Positions 25,954 through 34,700 are shown, counted from the stretch's first letter. The stretch is DNA of 64,000 bases from Myxococcota bacterium (GCA_029243605.1 JAQWRT010000014.1:1-64000), one strand, 5' to 3'. Notes: generated by a model not told the origin, from the sequence alone. A program made the numbers and translations.

Positions 25954-26579
25954 GCGTCGGTTCCCAGGCTGGGGCGCTCGGCGAGTTGAGCACGGTTCGG
26001 GTGGGCACCCGCAACCCGACGAAACTCGAGGCGGTCCGCCTCGCTCTGGGTGCCTACGCCGAGGGTTTCGAGGTGATCGGCCACTCGGTGGATAGCGGGG
26101 TTCCGGAACAGCCCGTGGGTTTCGCCGAGGTGGTCGAGGGGGCGCGTCAAAGGGCCGCCAGCGCTTGGTCCCAGGGGCCCTGCGAACTCGCCGTGGGGAT
26201 CGAGGACGGCTTGGTGGAACTGGCTGAGCTGGGGGGCACGGCGCTCAATGTGGGCGCTGCGGTGGTGAGCGACGGCCGCCGGGAGGGGCTGGGTTTCAGC
26301 TCGCTCTTCGCCTATCCCGAGGCCTGCACCGCGCCCGCCCTGGCGGACCGGCGGCCCATCGGTGACGCTTTCGATGCGCTGTGGCGGGCGGCGAAGGAGG
26401 ATCGCGATCAGGAGCCGTCCGGGCGTTCGATGGGTAATATCGGGAAGCTCACCCTCGGCGTCATGTCGAGAAGCGAATACGGACGCCACGCGGTTTTGTG
26501 CGCGTTGGTCCATTTTCTCCACCCCGAACTCTATTCCTCTGGCCCGCCTGGGTCCGAGGCGACCCAGCCATCCAAATGA
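25950..26579 (+). CDS. yjjX: Inosine/xanthosine triphosphatase (DUF84)
   Basis: House-cleaning NTPase that removes ITP/XTP or related non-canonical nucleotides. The GTG overlapping the upstream stop gives 209 residues. RVGTRNPTKLEAVRLAL near the N-terminus is the family signature, and EQPVGFAEVVEGARQRA, LAVGIEDGLVEL and SMGNIGKLTLGVMSRSEYGRHAVLCAL follow in the expected order. A later GC-rich hairpin overlaps the stop and probably terminates the transcript. The assignment to this family is firm; the preferred nucleotide is not. Confidence 0.88.
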   Translation: MSVGSQAGALGELSTVRVGTRNPTKLEAVRLALGAYAEGFEVIGHSVDSGVPEQPVGFAEVVEGARQRAASAWSQGPCELAVGIEDGLVELAELGGTALNVGAAVVSDGRREGLGFSSLFAYPEACTAPALADRRPIGDAFDALWRAAKEDRDQEPSGRSMGNIGKLTLGVMSRSEYGRHAVLCALVHFLHPELYSSGPPGSEATQPSK

Positions 26580-26603
26580 GCGCGCTCCGGCGCGCTCTCT
26601 TTA
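26578..26603 (+). terminator. Probable terminator overlapping the yjjX stop codon
   Basis: Perfect 8-bp stem GAGCGCGC/GCGCGCTC (26578-26585 with 26590-26597), a 4-base TCCG loop, then TCTTTA. The U-tract is weak. The stem begins inside the TGA of the preceding gene and ends 20 bases before gshA. Confidence 0.55.
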
Positions 26604-26616
26604 CGGGAAGAACCGC

Positions 26617-27963
26617 ATGAGTGACGACAGTCAACCCATTGAAAACCTCGAGGACTGCATCAATTATTTTCGGTCCGGCGAAACTCCCGAGGCGAATTGG
26701 GTGGTGGGCACCGAGCACGAGAAGATCGGGGTCTATACCGATACAGGGCTCCGTGTCCCCTACGAGGGCGAGCGCGGCATCGGCGCCCTGCTCGACCGGA
26801 TCGCCCAGCGCGAGAACTGGACACCGGTCCTCGAGGCGGGCAAGGTCATTGCCCTGACCAAGGAGGGGGCGAGCATTACCCTGGAGCCGGGCGGACAGAT
26901 CGAGCTTTCGGGCGCACCCCTGGCGACGATTCGGGAGACCTGCCGAGAATTCAATGCCCACGTCGATCTGGTCATCGAGGAGTCCAAGGATTTCGGGGTG
27001 AGTTGGCTGGCCCTGGGCGTCGATCCCTTCCACTCGGTGAATGAGATCCCGGTGATGCCCAAGAAGCGCTACGACATCATGCGCAATTACCTGCCCACCC
27101 GCGGCGGTCTCGCCATGGACATGATGCACGCCAGCGCCACAGTCCAGGCGAATTACGATTTCTCCGACGAAGCCGATATGGCGATGAAGCTCAGAACCGC
27201 CATGGGGTGCACGGCCATCGTCTCGGCGATCTTCGCGAATTCGAGTCTCTCGGCGGGCAGCGAGAACGGCTACGCATCGAAGCGGGTGGAGATCTGGCGG
27301 GATACGGACCCCGACCGCTGCGGTCTGCTGCATTTCGTTTTCGACGAGGGCTTCGGCTACCACCAGTACGCCGATTGGGCGCTGGACGTCCCCATGTTCA
27401 TGGTGGTTCGCGACGGGAGCTACCTGCCCGCCGACGGACTGACCTTTCGGAATTTCATGCGGGATGGGCTCGGGGGGCACCGCGCCCGGGTTTCGGATTG
27501 GGACCTTCACCTCACTACGCTCTTTCCCGAGGCCCGGCTGAAACGGATCATCGAGGTCCGTGGTGCCGACGCGGTCCCCCGGAGGTTGACCTGTGCCCTG
27601 CCCGCTCTCTGGAAGGGCATTCTCTACGATGGCGACGCCTGCCGGGCGGCTTGGGTCCTGGTGGAGAAATTCACGCCCCAGGAGCGCGAGGACGCCCAAG
27701 TGGCGGTGGCGCGGGGGGGGCTATCCGCCGAGATCGGCGGCCACTCGGCGCTCGAACTGGCCCGGGAATTCGTGGGAATCGCATCCGAGGCCCTGGCGGC
27801 GATTGGCGAGCGGCGGGGAATCGAGCCCGATGAGCGGCATTTCCTCGATCCGATCTGGGCCCAGCTCGAACTCGGCAAGAGCCCCGGAGAGATGCTGGCC
27901 GAGCGTTGGTCCGGGGATTGGAAGAGCAGCGCCAAGGCACTGATCGAATTCAGTTCGTATTGA
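26617..27963 (+). CDS. gshA: Glutamate--cysteine ligase, plant/proteobacterial type
   Basis: First step of glutathione synthesis. The ATG at 26617 gives 448 residues; the frame is open upstream through yjjX but is not homologous there. Family features include NWVVGTEHEKIGVY with the Mg-binding glutamates, ITLEPGGQIELSGAPL, MPKKRYDIMRNYLPTRGGLAMDMMHASATVQANYDF, and FEVRGADA-like IIEVRGADAVPRR. This matches the plant/alphaproteobacterial GshA class, not E. coli GshA. gshB is not in the window. trxB follows, giving a thiol-redox pair. Confidence 0.93.
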   Translation: MSDDSQPIENLEDCINYFRSGETPEANWVVGTEHEKIGVYTDTGLRVPYEGERGIGALLDRIAQRENWTPVLEAGKVIALTKEGASITLEPGGQIELSGAPLATIRETCREFNAHVDLVIEESKDFGVSWLALGVDPFHSVNEIPVMPKKRYDIMRNYLPTRGGLAMDMMHASATVQANYDFSDEADMAMKLRTAMGCTAIVSAIFANSSLSAGSENGYASKRVEIWRDTDPDRCGLLHFVFDEGFGYHQYADWALDVPMFMVVRDGSYLPADGLTFRNFMRDGLGGHRARVSDWDLHLTTLFPEARLKRIIEVRGADAVPRRLTCALPALWKGILYDGDACRAAWVLVEKFTPQEREDAQVAVARGGLSAEIGGHSALELAREFVGIASEALAAIGERRGIEPDERHFLDPIWAQLELGKSPGEMLAERWSGDWKSSAKALIEFSSY

Positions 27964-27964
27964 G

Positions 27965-28005
27965 GGCCCGGGCCGGCTAACCCGGGCCTGCTGTGGCAGG
28001 CCCGG
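27965..28005 (+). repeat. Two overlapping, mutually exclusive hairpins
   Basis: Stem A pairs GGCCCGGG (27965-27972) with CCCGGGCC (27981-27988). Stem B pairs CCGGGCCTG (27982-27990) with CAGGCCCGG (27997-28005). They share 27982-27988, so only one can form. No U-tract follows. It lies just after gshA and about 130 bases before trxB, and may be a processing or attenuation element or simply a terminator-like structure. Confidence 0.4.
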
Positions 28006-28136
28006 TGGCCTCCGTTTACCATGCCCACGCGCGGGAATTCCGGGGTGGGCGACCGAGTTCCCTCCGGTCAACCGGAGCACGCGCACCCGTTTCCAAAGCG
28101 CCCGTCGCCTCTCAAATTTCACGGAGCACACTTGGA

Positions 28137-29084
28137 ATGACCAGCCAGAATTCCGCCGAGCATGCACGGGTCCTGATCGTCGGCAGTGGGCCCGCGGGAT
28201 ATACGGCGGCGATCTACGCGGCGCGGGCGGGTCTTGAGCCCATCGTGCTGGCCGGCTTCGCCTTTGGTGGGCAGCTCATGATTACGACGGATGTCGAAAA
28301 TTATCCCGGATATCCCGAAGGGGTAACGGGTCCGGCGATGATGGAGGATCTCCAGAAACAGGCGGAGCGTTTCGGCAGCCGTTTGATTTTTGAGGACGCC
28401 ACGGCGGTTGATTTCTCTTCGCGCCCTTTCAAGGCGGCCACCGACGAGGCTTCCTTCACCGCGGATAGCGTGATCGTGGCGACGGGGGCGTCTGCGCGTT
28501 GGCTCGGCCTCGAGTCCGAGCAGCGTTTCGTCAACCTCGGGGTTTCGGCCTGCGCAACCTGCGACGGTGCCCTCTATCGAGACAAGGATATCGCCGTGGT
28601 CGGAGGCGGGGATACGGCGATGGAGGAGGCTCTCTTTCTTACGCGCTTCGCCCGCAGCGTCACGGTGGTTCACCGGAGGAGCGAATTGCGTGCATCGAAG
28701 ATCATGCAATCTCGAGCCCTGGCCCATGAGAAGATCGATTTCGTCTGGGATTCCGAGGTCGACGAGGTTCTCGGCGACCAATTCGTCTCGGGGGTTCGAC
28801 TGAAGAACGTCAAGACGGGTGACCTTCGCGAGTTGGCGGTGGAAGGTCTGTTCATCGCCATCGGTCATCAGCCGACAACGGAACTCTTCAAGGGGCAGCT
28901 CCAACTCGACGAAGCGGGTTACCTGGAGATCGAAGCCGGGACCACGCGCACTTCGATCGAGGGGGTCTTTGCCTGTGGGGACGTGGCCGATCCGGACTAT
29001 CGCCAGGCGATTACCGCGGCGGGTACGGGCTGCATGGCCTCCATCGATGCCGAGCGCTGGCTCGGCGAGCAGGGTTTCGAATGA
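28137..29084 (+). CDS. trxB: Thioredoxin reductase
   Basis: NADPH-dependent flavoenzyme that reduces thioredoxin. The ATG at 28137 gives 315 residues, the normal low-Mr TrxB length. It shows VLIVGSGPAGYTAAIYAARA for FAD, the redox-active C139ATC142 in SACATCDGALY, the NADPH fold IAVVGGGDTAMEEALFLTRFA, HRRSELRASKIM, and GVFACGDVADPDYRQAITAAGTGCMAS. The disulfide is Cys-Cys, so this is not a selenoenzyme even though the genome encodes SelA. The gene follows gshA and precedes a signalling gene. Confidence 0.95.
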   Translation: MTSQNSAEHARVLIVGSGPAGYTAAIYAARAGLEPIVLAGFAFGGQLMITTDVENYPGYPEGVTGPAMMEDLQKQAERFGSRLIFEDATAVDFSSRPFKAATDEASFTADSVIVATGASARWLGLESEQRFVNLGVSACATCDGALYRDKDIAVVGGGDTAMEEALFLTRFARSVTVVHRRSELRASKIMQSRALAHEKIDFVWDSEVDEVLGDQFVSGVRLKNVKTGDLRELAVEGLFIAIGHQPTTELFKGQLQLDEAGYLEIEAGTTRTSIEGVFACGDVADPDYRQAITAAGTGCMASIDAERWLGEQGFE

Positions 29085-29156
29085 GGGTGAACAGGCACTC
29101 GCGCGACCACCCATTTTGGGGGGAGATCGGGTGCGGAGAAGGTCGAGGCTGAACGC

Positions 29157-30251
29157 ATGCCGCTAACCCGAGAGATGCTCGAGCGACTCACCGACCGCTC
29201 AACGGACATCGTGGTCGCCACCAACCGCAAGGGGAACGTGGTCTACTACAATGACGGCGCATCGAAGAGCCTCGGGTACGATCCATCCGAGGTCCTGGGC
29301 GCCTTCGTCGGGCAGTTCTATCCCAGTGTCGAAGAGGCTCGGCGAGTCGCTCACGCCATGCGTGATTCCGAGCAGTCCGGTGTGGGAGTGATCGAGAGCT
29401 TTCAGACCACGTTCTTGAACGCTTCTGGCGAAGAGATCCCCGTCGCGATTTCTGGGACCCTGCTCTACGACGATGACGGCGAAGAAAACGGGACTATCGG
29501 CTACGCAAAGGATCTGCGCGAAATCCTGCACAAGGACCAGCTCGCCATCCTCGGCGAGGTTGCCATCGGCCTTTCCCACGAGATCAACAACCCGCTCGCG
29601 GTGATTCTCAACCAGATGGAACTGCTCGAGAGCGAGGTCTACGCCCTGGCTCAGGAACGCGAGTGTCTGGTGGAGACCGAGCGGATCGACGCGATTCGTC
29701 GCGAGGTAGCGCGCATCAGCGATATCCTCGGCAGGCTTGGACAGATGGTTCAAGAGGACAATTACGAGACCATCGACTACGTCGGGCCGGCGCGCATGAT
29801 CGACCTGCGCCGCCGGGAGGCTCGAGGCCTCGAACGCGATTCACGCCTGGAGGGGCTGCGGATCCTCGTGGTGGATGACGATCGGGGCATTTGCCAATCC
29901 CTACAGGAGATCCTTGAGAGCGATGGCTGCCGGGTTGAGATCGCCCACGACGGCATCGAAGCGTTGGAATGCATCGAGAAAGGCGATTTCGATATCGTGC
30001 TCTCGGATGTCGTGATGCCCAATATGGATGGCCACGAGCTCTACCTCAGCCTGCACGAACGGCACCCGGGGCTACCCGTCCTGATGATGACGGCCTTCCA
30101 TTACGATAAGGACCACATCATCAAGCGCAGCCGCATGAAGGGACTCGAGGGCGTCATCTTCAAAAAGCCCGTGGACCCGGTTCGTCTGAGAGATGTGATT
30201 TGCGAAACCGTGCGTGGCCGACGCGAGTCCGGGCCAGGCAAAGACCAATGA
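29157..30251 (+). CDS. PAS-HisKA-receiver protein without kinase ATPase domain
   Basis: 364 residues. Residues 5-120 form a PAS domain (DIVVATNRKGNVVYYNDGASKSLGYDPSEVLG). Residues 128-200 are a HisKA dimerisation helix pair with GLSHEINNPLAVILNQMELL (H141). Instead of an ATP-binding domain a short linker leads into a complete receiver (235-355): VVDDD, phospho-acceptor D284 in VLSDVVMP, T312 and K337. No N-, G- or F-box is present, so it cannot phosphorylate itself. It could accept phosphate from another kinase or pass it between H141 and D284. Its 3' end overlaps the convergent comF by 92 bases. Confidence 0.88.
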   Translation: MPLTREMLERLTDRSTDIVVATNRKGNVVYYNDGASKSLGYDPSEVLGAFVGQFYPSVEEARRVAHAMRDSEQSGVGVIESFQTTFLNASGEEIPVAISGTLLYDDDGEENGTIGYAKDLREILHKDQLAILGEVAIGLSHEINNPLAVILNQMELLESEVYALAQERECLVETERIDAIRREVARISDILGRLGQMVQEDNYETIDYVGPARMIDLRRREARGLERDSRLEGLRILVVDDDRGICQSLQEILESDGCRVEIAHDGIEALECIEKGDFDIVLSDVVMPNMDGHELYLSLHERHPGLPVLMMTAFHYDKDHIIKRSRMKGLEGVIFKKPVDPVRLRDVICETVRGRRESGPGKDQ

Positions 30252-30885
30252 TTTCGCGTACACCCGCCGCCGCCAGGGCGTGACCCGCGGCGGCCAGGGT
30301 GGCCCCGGTGGTGGTGACATCGTCGACGAGCCAGGCTCTTTGGGGCGGGTCCCAAGCACCCGGGCGGCAGGCGAAAGCCTCGTGCACGTTGCGCTGACGG
30401 GCCCTGGCGTCGAGTCCGGCCTGGGCGGGGGTGTCCCGGGTCCGCACCAACCAACCCGTAACCAGAGGGTTGCCCGTGCGTCGGGCAATCTCCCCAGCGA
30501 TGAGCGAGGCCGGGTTGAAGCCCCGGCGGCGGAAGCGGCGGCGGTGAAGGGGCATGGGAACGATCCAGTCCCCCGGGCCGATCCCCGCGTGTTGACTCAG
30601 GGTTCGGGCAAGAAAGCGCGCGACCTCTAGGGCCCGGGGGTCGAGGTGGGTCAAGCCCCGTCCGGGGTACTTGAAGCGGTGGATCCAGGTGCGCGCTTCC
30701 CCGGTCATGGCCAGGATGGCGAGGCTTTGGGGTCGCTTTCCCTGGGCGGCGCCCAAGCGCTCGCCCGCCTCCAGCCAGGGAAGCCCGGCGCAACAGCTCG
30801 GGCAAAGGACGTGGGCGCCCTCTGGGCGATCGCAGCCCGCGCAGCGGCGGGGGAAGAGAAAATCGACGAGGTCGCTGATTTTCAG
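30160..30885 (-). CDS. comF: ComF-family phosphoribosyltransferase-like protein
   Basis: Homologue of ComF, needed for DNA uptake in transformable bacteria. The homology begins with LVDFLFPRRCAGCDRPEG and LCPSCCAGLPWL, the N-terminal zinc ribbon, and ends with the phosphoribosyltransferase loop AWLVDDVTTTGATLAAA. No ATG, GTG or TTG precedes the zinc ribbon after the in-frame TGA that ends rsfS (30940-30942). The best start by homology is a CTG at 30885 (241 residues). A TTG at 30756 would remove the zinc ribbon. Either CTG is used or a base differs from the true sequence. It is the last gene of the rng operon and overlaps the convergent signalling gene. Confidence 0.8.
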   Translation of the reverse strand: MKISDLVDFLFPRRCAGCDRPEGAHVLCPSCCAGLPWLEAGERLGAAQGKRPQSLAILAMTGEARTWIHRFKYPGRGLTHLDPRALEVARFLARTLSQHAGIGPGDWIVPMPLHRRRFRRRGFNPASLIAGEIARRTGNPLVTGWLVRTRDTPAQAGLDARARQRNVHEAFACRPGAWDPPQRAWLVDDVTTTGATLAAAGHALAAAGVREIIGLCLARTRVGHARFRKSHLSDEPGPRAF

Positions 30886-30939
30886 CGTGCTGGGGTTCCG
30901 CGGGACCGGGGCGAAGGCGGGGTGGACTGGGGGAATTCC

Positions 30940-31425
30940 TCAGGCTGGGGAGGGGGTCTGGATCTCCGGGTGTCCAAGGTCGATCAAGGGCGCGTCGCTC
31001 CAGAGTCGCTCGAGGGCAAATTCCTCGCGGGTATCGGGCTCAAAAACGTGGATCACCGCCTCGTTGGCGTCGATGAGGACCCAGCGTCCCTCGTTGAGCC
31101 CCTCGACTCCGAGGGGGGATTGACCGGCCTCACGGAGGGCATGGATGATCGACTCGGCGATGGAGCGGACGTGGCGGCTCGAGCGCCCGGAGGTGATGAG
31201 AAAGGTGTCCGCGAAGGCACTCAGGGAGCGCATATCGAGGGCCACGATGCCTTCCGCCTTGAGTTCCAGCGCGGCCTCGACAATCAGGTGGGTCTTCTCA
31301 GTTTCGCTTTCGACGGGGGATTGTGACGGGCTCAAAGGGGTCGACTCCTGGTCGGGGGGGGGGCTGGATCCCGGCTCAATTCGTTCCGGGAGGGCTTTCG
31401 CCTGGGCTTCCGTTGTAGCACCCAC
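30940..31425 (-). CDS. rsfS: Ribosomal silencing factor RsfS
   Basis: Binds L14 and blocks 30S-50S joining when nutrients are short. The RsfS domain reads IVEAALELKAEGIVALDMRSLSAFADTFLITSGRSSRHVRSIAESI, then GQSPLGVEGLNEGRWVLIDANEAVIHVF, and REEFALERLWSDAPLIDL. The GTG at 31425 gives 161 residues with a Pro/Ser-rich N-terminal extension and a 50-base overlap with nadD; no start codon lies nearer the domain. nadD-rsfS is a conserved pair. An in-frame comF sequence follows the stop. Confidence 0.9.
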   Translation of the reverse strand: MGATTEAQAKALPERIEPGSSPPPDQESTPLSPSQSPVESETEKTHLIVEAALELKAEGIVALDMRSLSAFADTFLITSGRSSRHVRSIAESIIHALREAGQSPLGVEGLNEGRWVLIDANEAVIHVFEPDTREEFALERLWSDAPLIDLGHPEIQTPSPA

Positions 31426-32056
31426 TGGCCACGATGGCAGGGTGAGCTCGGGCGGGGACCAGATGGCGGACCGATTCTCCCCGGGCGAGGCGGCGGCGAA
31501 TATCCGTGGCCGAGACGTCGAGGGCGGTAATTTCGAGTTGCCGGATCCAGGTATGGGCCGTTCGGTGACGGGCTGAAAGCCCGTTGGGAGCGAGTTCGAC
31601 GTCCTCCCGGACGCAGTCGGGGAGCCAATCGGCGAGGCAGCCCTCGGCGATGGGGGGACGTGAAGTGACGGCGATATGGCACGCGGCAAAAAGGGCACGG
31701 GGGGAGCGCCAGGAGCCCATTTCGCAGAAAGCGTCTCGCCCCACCACGAAAACGAGCTCATCGTCTTCGAAGCGTTCGGCCAGGGCGACGAGGGTATCGA
31801 TCAGGTAGGAGGGCCCGGGCCTTTCGACCTCGATGGCATCGGCGAAGAACGCGGGATTGTCTCCCACGGCGAGTTCGACCCAGGCCATGCGGTCCCGGGC
31901 GGGTGCGATGGGATCGCTCTCCGCTTCCTTATGAGGGGGCCGTGCGCTGGGAATGAAGAGCATGCGAGAAAGGCCGAGCTGGCCGACGACCTCTTCGGCC
32001 GCGCGCAGGTGACCCCGGTGGATCGGGTTGAAGGTACCGCCGTAGATTCCGATCAT
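31376..32056 (-). CDS. nadD: Nicotinate-nucleotide adenylyltransferase
   Basis: Makes deamido-NAD from nicotinate mononucleotide and ATP. The ATG at 32056 gives 226 residues starting MIGIYGGTFNPIHRGHLRAAEE, the (H/T)xGH nucleotidyltransferase signature; a GTG at 32071 is an alternative start. RMLFIPSARPPHK, YLIDTLVALAERF, ELVFVVGRDAFCEMGSWR and the C-terminal DVSATDIRRRLARGESVRHLVP (ISSTxIR box) are as in NadD. It sits between proB and rsfS in the usual obgE-proB-nadD-rsfS order. Confidence 0.94.
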   Translation of the reverse strand: MIGIYGGTFNPIHRGHLRAAEEVVGQLGLSRMLFIPSARPPHKEAESDPIAPARDRMAWVELAVGDNPAFFADAIEVERPGPSYLIDTLVALAERFEDDELVFVVGRDAFCEMGSWRSPRALFAACHIAVTSRPPIAEGCLADWLPDCVREDVELAPNGLSARHRTAHTWIRQLEITALDVSATDIRRRLARGESVRHLVPARAHPAIVASGCYNGSPGESPPGTN

Positions 32057-32085
32057 CGCTCTCGCCGCCACCCCAGGGTTCGGGT

Positions 32086-33216
32086 TCAGTCGTCGAGGAT
32101 CACGAGATCGTCGCGATGGATGACCTCGGAACCGTTTGAGTAGCCTAGCACCTCACCGATTTCCTTCGCGGCAATGCCGCGGATGCGATCGATATCGCCG
32201 GAGCTGTAGGCCGAAAGCCCACGGGCCAGAGATTCGCCGTTGGGCCCGGTGCAGAGTACGGGGTCGCCAACGCCGAAGTCGCCTTCGACCCGGACGATGC
32301 CCGCGGGCAACAAGCTGCCGCCTTGGCTGGTGAGGGCACGGGCGGCGCCGGCGTCGAGGATCAGAATCCCCTTGGTATGCGTCGTGAAGGCCAGCCAGTG
32401 CTTACGGCTCGCCATGCGTTGGCCCGGAAGAAAGAGGGTGCCCACATTGGCCCCCTGGGCCACCTGTTCGATGGTGCCCGCCTGGCGTCCATTGCAGAGA
32501 ACCGTCGCCGCTCCCGAACGAGCGGCCATGCGTGCGGCTTCCAGCTTGGTCACCATCCCTCCGCGCCCGTAGCTGCTTCCGGGCCCGGCGGCGGCGGCTT
32601 CGATTTCGGGGGTGATTTGATCGACCACCTCGTACATTTTGGGTCGACGTCGGCCGGGAGTCGGGGGTTCGGTATAGAGGCCGTCGACATCGGTGACGAT
32701 GATCAAGAGATCGGCACCGATCAAGTTGACAATGGTCGCCGAAAGATTGTCGTTGTCCCCGAAGCGGATCTCTTCGGTGGAGACCGTATCGTTTTCGTTC
32801 ACGATGGGGACCGCACCCACGCGAAGCAATTCGAGCAGGGTATGCCGTGCATTGAGAAAGCGTTCACGGTCGTGGAGGCCGTCGCGCGTCAGCAGCACCT
32901 GGCCGACCTGCTTTCCATGCCGGGAAAAACGGCGCTGGTAGATGTCGACGAGACCGATTTGTCCCACCGCCGCTGCCGCCTGTTTTTCGGGGATGGAATG
33001 ATCGGAATGCGTCCAACCCAGGCGATGGCTGCCCGCGGCGATGGCCCCCGAGGAGACGAGGACGACCTCGCGCCCCTGGTCCATCAGCTGACTGACCGAA
33101 CGCGCCAACTCGCTGAACTTGCGGGGACGCAATTTTCCCTCGCGGGTCAGGGTGCTGCTCCCCACCTTGATGACGATGCGCTGAGCCTGGCTTTGACACT
33201 CGCGTTCGGAGCTCAT
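32086..33216 (-). CDS. proB: Glutamate 5-kinase
   Basis: First step of proline synthesis. The ATG at 33216, overlapping the obgE stop by four bases, gives 376 residues. The amino-acid kinase domain has RIVIKVGSSTLT, VVLVSSGAIAAG, VPIVNENDTVSTEEIRFGDNDNLSA and ADLLIIVTDVDGLYT. GPGSSYGRGGMVTKLEAARMA is the family signature. A C-terminal PUA domain (about 290-376) is present, as in the longer proteobacterial form. proA is not adjacent. It is co-transcribed with obgE and nadD. Confidence 0.95.
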   Translation of the reverse strand: MSSERECQSQAQRIVIKVGSSTLTREGKLRPRKFSELARSVSQLMDQGREVVLVSSGAIAAGSHRLGWTHSDHSIPEKQAAAAVGQIGLVDIYQRRFSRHGKQVGQVLLTRDGLHDRERFLNARHTLLELLRVGAVPIVNENDTVSTEEIRFGDNDNLSATIVNLIGADLLIIVTDVDGLYTEPPTPGRRRPKMYEVVDQITPEIEAAAAGPGSSYGRGGMVTKLEAARMAARSGAATVLCNGRQAGTIEQVAQGANVGTLFLPGQRMASRKHWLAFTTHTKGILILDAGAARALTSQGGSLLPAGIVRVEGDFGVGDPVLCTGPNGESLARGLSAYSSGDIDRIRGIAAKEIGEVLGYSNGSEVIHRDDLVILDD

Positions 33217-34319
33217 GCCTGCTGCCTTTCCGAATCGCTGGGGCCAGGTTCGGTTTTGCCGCTTTTCTCTTCGGCGACCACTTGGGTCACCGCCGACAGC
33301 ATAGTGCGAAGGAGTTGTTCGGTGCCCTTGCCCGTAGCCCCGGAAATACCCAAGGTTTCGATGTCGTTTTCGGCCAGTTCCGCCTCCAACTCCGCCAGGG
33401 CGCTCATGTCCTCGACCAGGTCGACTTTGTTGAGCACGACGATCTCTCTCCTCTCGAGCAATTCGCCTCGGTAGCGGAGCAGTTCCCGGCGTATGGCTCG
33501 ATAGTCGTTGAGAAGGTCGCGCCCCTCGTGGAGCCACGCTCCGGCGTCGAGCAGATGGACAAGTACCCGGGTGCGCTCGACGTGGCGGAGGAATTGGTGG
33601 CCCAACCCCGCCCCATCACTCGCGCCCTCGATGAGCCCGGGAATATCGGCGACCACGATCCGCGCGTCGCCGATCTCGACGACTCCCAGGGAGGGGGTCA
33701 GCGTAGTAAAGGGATAGGAGGCCACCTTGGGACGGGCGGCCGAAATTCGCCGAAGCAGAGTCGACTTGCCCGCGTTGGGAAAGCCGACCAAGCCCACGTC
33801 GGCGAGGAGCTTGAGGGAGAGCCGCAACTCGCGGATCTCCCCGGGTTTGCCCGCCAGGGCGAAATCGGGAGTTTGTCGCGTAGGGTTCTTGAAGCGGGCG
33901 TTGCCGAAGCCGCCATTGCCTCCCCGGGCGATCAGGAAGCGCTGGCCGTCCTCGGTGAGGTCGACCACCGGGAGGTCGTCGTCCTCTCCGATCACTTCCG
34001 CTTCGGGATCTCGGGCATAGACCAGGGTTCCCACGGGCAGCCGGATCTCAGCGGTGGTGCCGCTGGCGCCGGTCTTGCGCGAGGTGCCGCCGTTGGCCCC
34101 CTTCTGCGCACGGATCTCCGCCTGGCGTTTCAGGTCGGTCAGGGTATTGAGGTTGCGGTCCGCGACGAGGACGACGTCGCCACCACGGCCACCGTCGCCG
34201 CCGTTGGGTCCCCCCATGCTGACGAATTTTTCCCGGCGAAAGCCCACACTGCCGTTGCCACCGGCGCCGGAAACAGCCGTGATGGTGGCCTCGTCGACGA
34301 AGGGCTGGGGATTCTTCAC
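33213..34319 (-). CDS. obgE: Obg family GTPase CgtA
   Basis: Essential GTPase of 50S assembly and stress response. The 368 residues contain the glycine-rich Obg fold (VSGAGGNGSVGFRREKF, GPNGGDGGRGGDVVLVAD), then G1 GFPNAGKSTLL, the G2 region PFTTLTP, G3 DIPGLIEGA, G4 NKVDLV and a G5-like SGATGKG. The C-terminus is short and acidic without a TGS domain. It is the fourth gene of the rng-rplU-rpmA-obgE-proB-nadD-rsfS-comF operon; rplU-rpmA-obgE is a widespread order. Confidence 0.96.
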   Translation of the reverse strand: MKNPQPFVDEATITAVSGAGGNGSVGFRREKFVSMGGPNGGDGGRGGDVVLVADRNLNTLTDLKRQAEIRAQKGANGGTSRKTGASGTTAEIRLPVGTLVYARDPEAEVIGEDDDLPVVDLTEDGQRFLIARGGNGGFGNARFKNPTRQTPDFALAGKPGEIRELRLSLKLLADVGLVGFPNAGKSTLLRRISAARPKVASYPFTTLTPSLGVVEIGDARIVVADIPGLIEGASDGAGLGHQFLRHVERTRVLVHLLDAGAWLHEGRDLLNDYRAIRRELLRYRGELLERREIVVLNKVDLVEDMSALAELEAELAENDIETLGISGATGKGTEQLLRTMLSAVTQVVAEEKSGKTEPGPSDSERQQA

Positions 34320-34445
34320 GGTGTGGCTCCTTGCCGAAGAAGCGAGTTCTTACGGCGCGCGGTCTTGCCCAGGGGCAGTCAACCGACGCGTTCCATCGCC
34401 GGGCGGATGCTCGGCGATTTCAGCGGCAAGGTGGCTGGGTTCGGT

Positions 34446-34700
34446 TTACTCGGAGGCGTCGATATGGGCGAGTCTGCGGCCGCGGGATTTCCCGTAGCGG
34501 ACCACGCCGTGGGTCAGCGCGAAGAGCGTGTAGTCCTTGCCACAGCCGACGTTCTGACCCGGGTGAATCTGCGTGCCCACCTGCCGAACGAGAATCGATC
34601 CCGCCTTGACCTGCTGTCCGCCGAAAATCTTCATGCCCCGTCGCTGACCGTTACTGTCGCGACCGTTGCGAGAACTGCCCTGTCCTTTTTTATGCGCCAT
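34446..34700 (-). CDS. rpmA: 50S ribosomal protein L27
   Basis: 84-residue protein beginning [21 protein letters not shown], the flexible N-terminal tail that reaches the peptidyl-transferase centre, followed by [39 protein letters not shown]. There is no N-terminal extension of the kind cleaved in Firmicutes. It lies between rplU and obgE. The 126 bases to obgE hold no recognisable gene. Confidence 0.97.
   Translation of the reverse strand: MAHKKGQGSSRNGRDSNGQRRGMKIFGGQQVKAGSILVRQVGTQIHPGQNVGCGKDYTLFALTHGVVRYGKSRGRRLAHIDASE

Noticed and set aside
30940..30942. TGA between rsfS and comF as a selenocysteine codon
   Set aside because: The RsfS domain is already complete before it, no SECIS-like hairpin was evident, and no family has Sec here; ordinary stop followed by a non-standard comF start is simpler.
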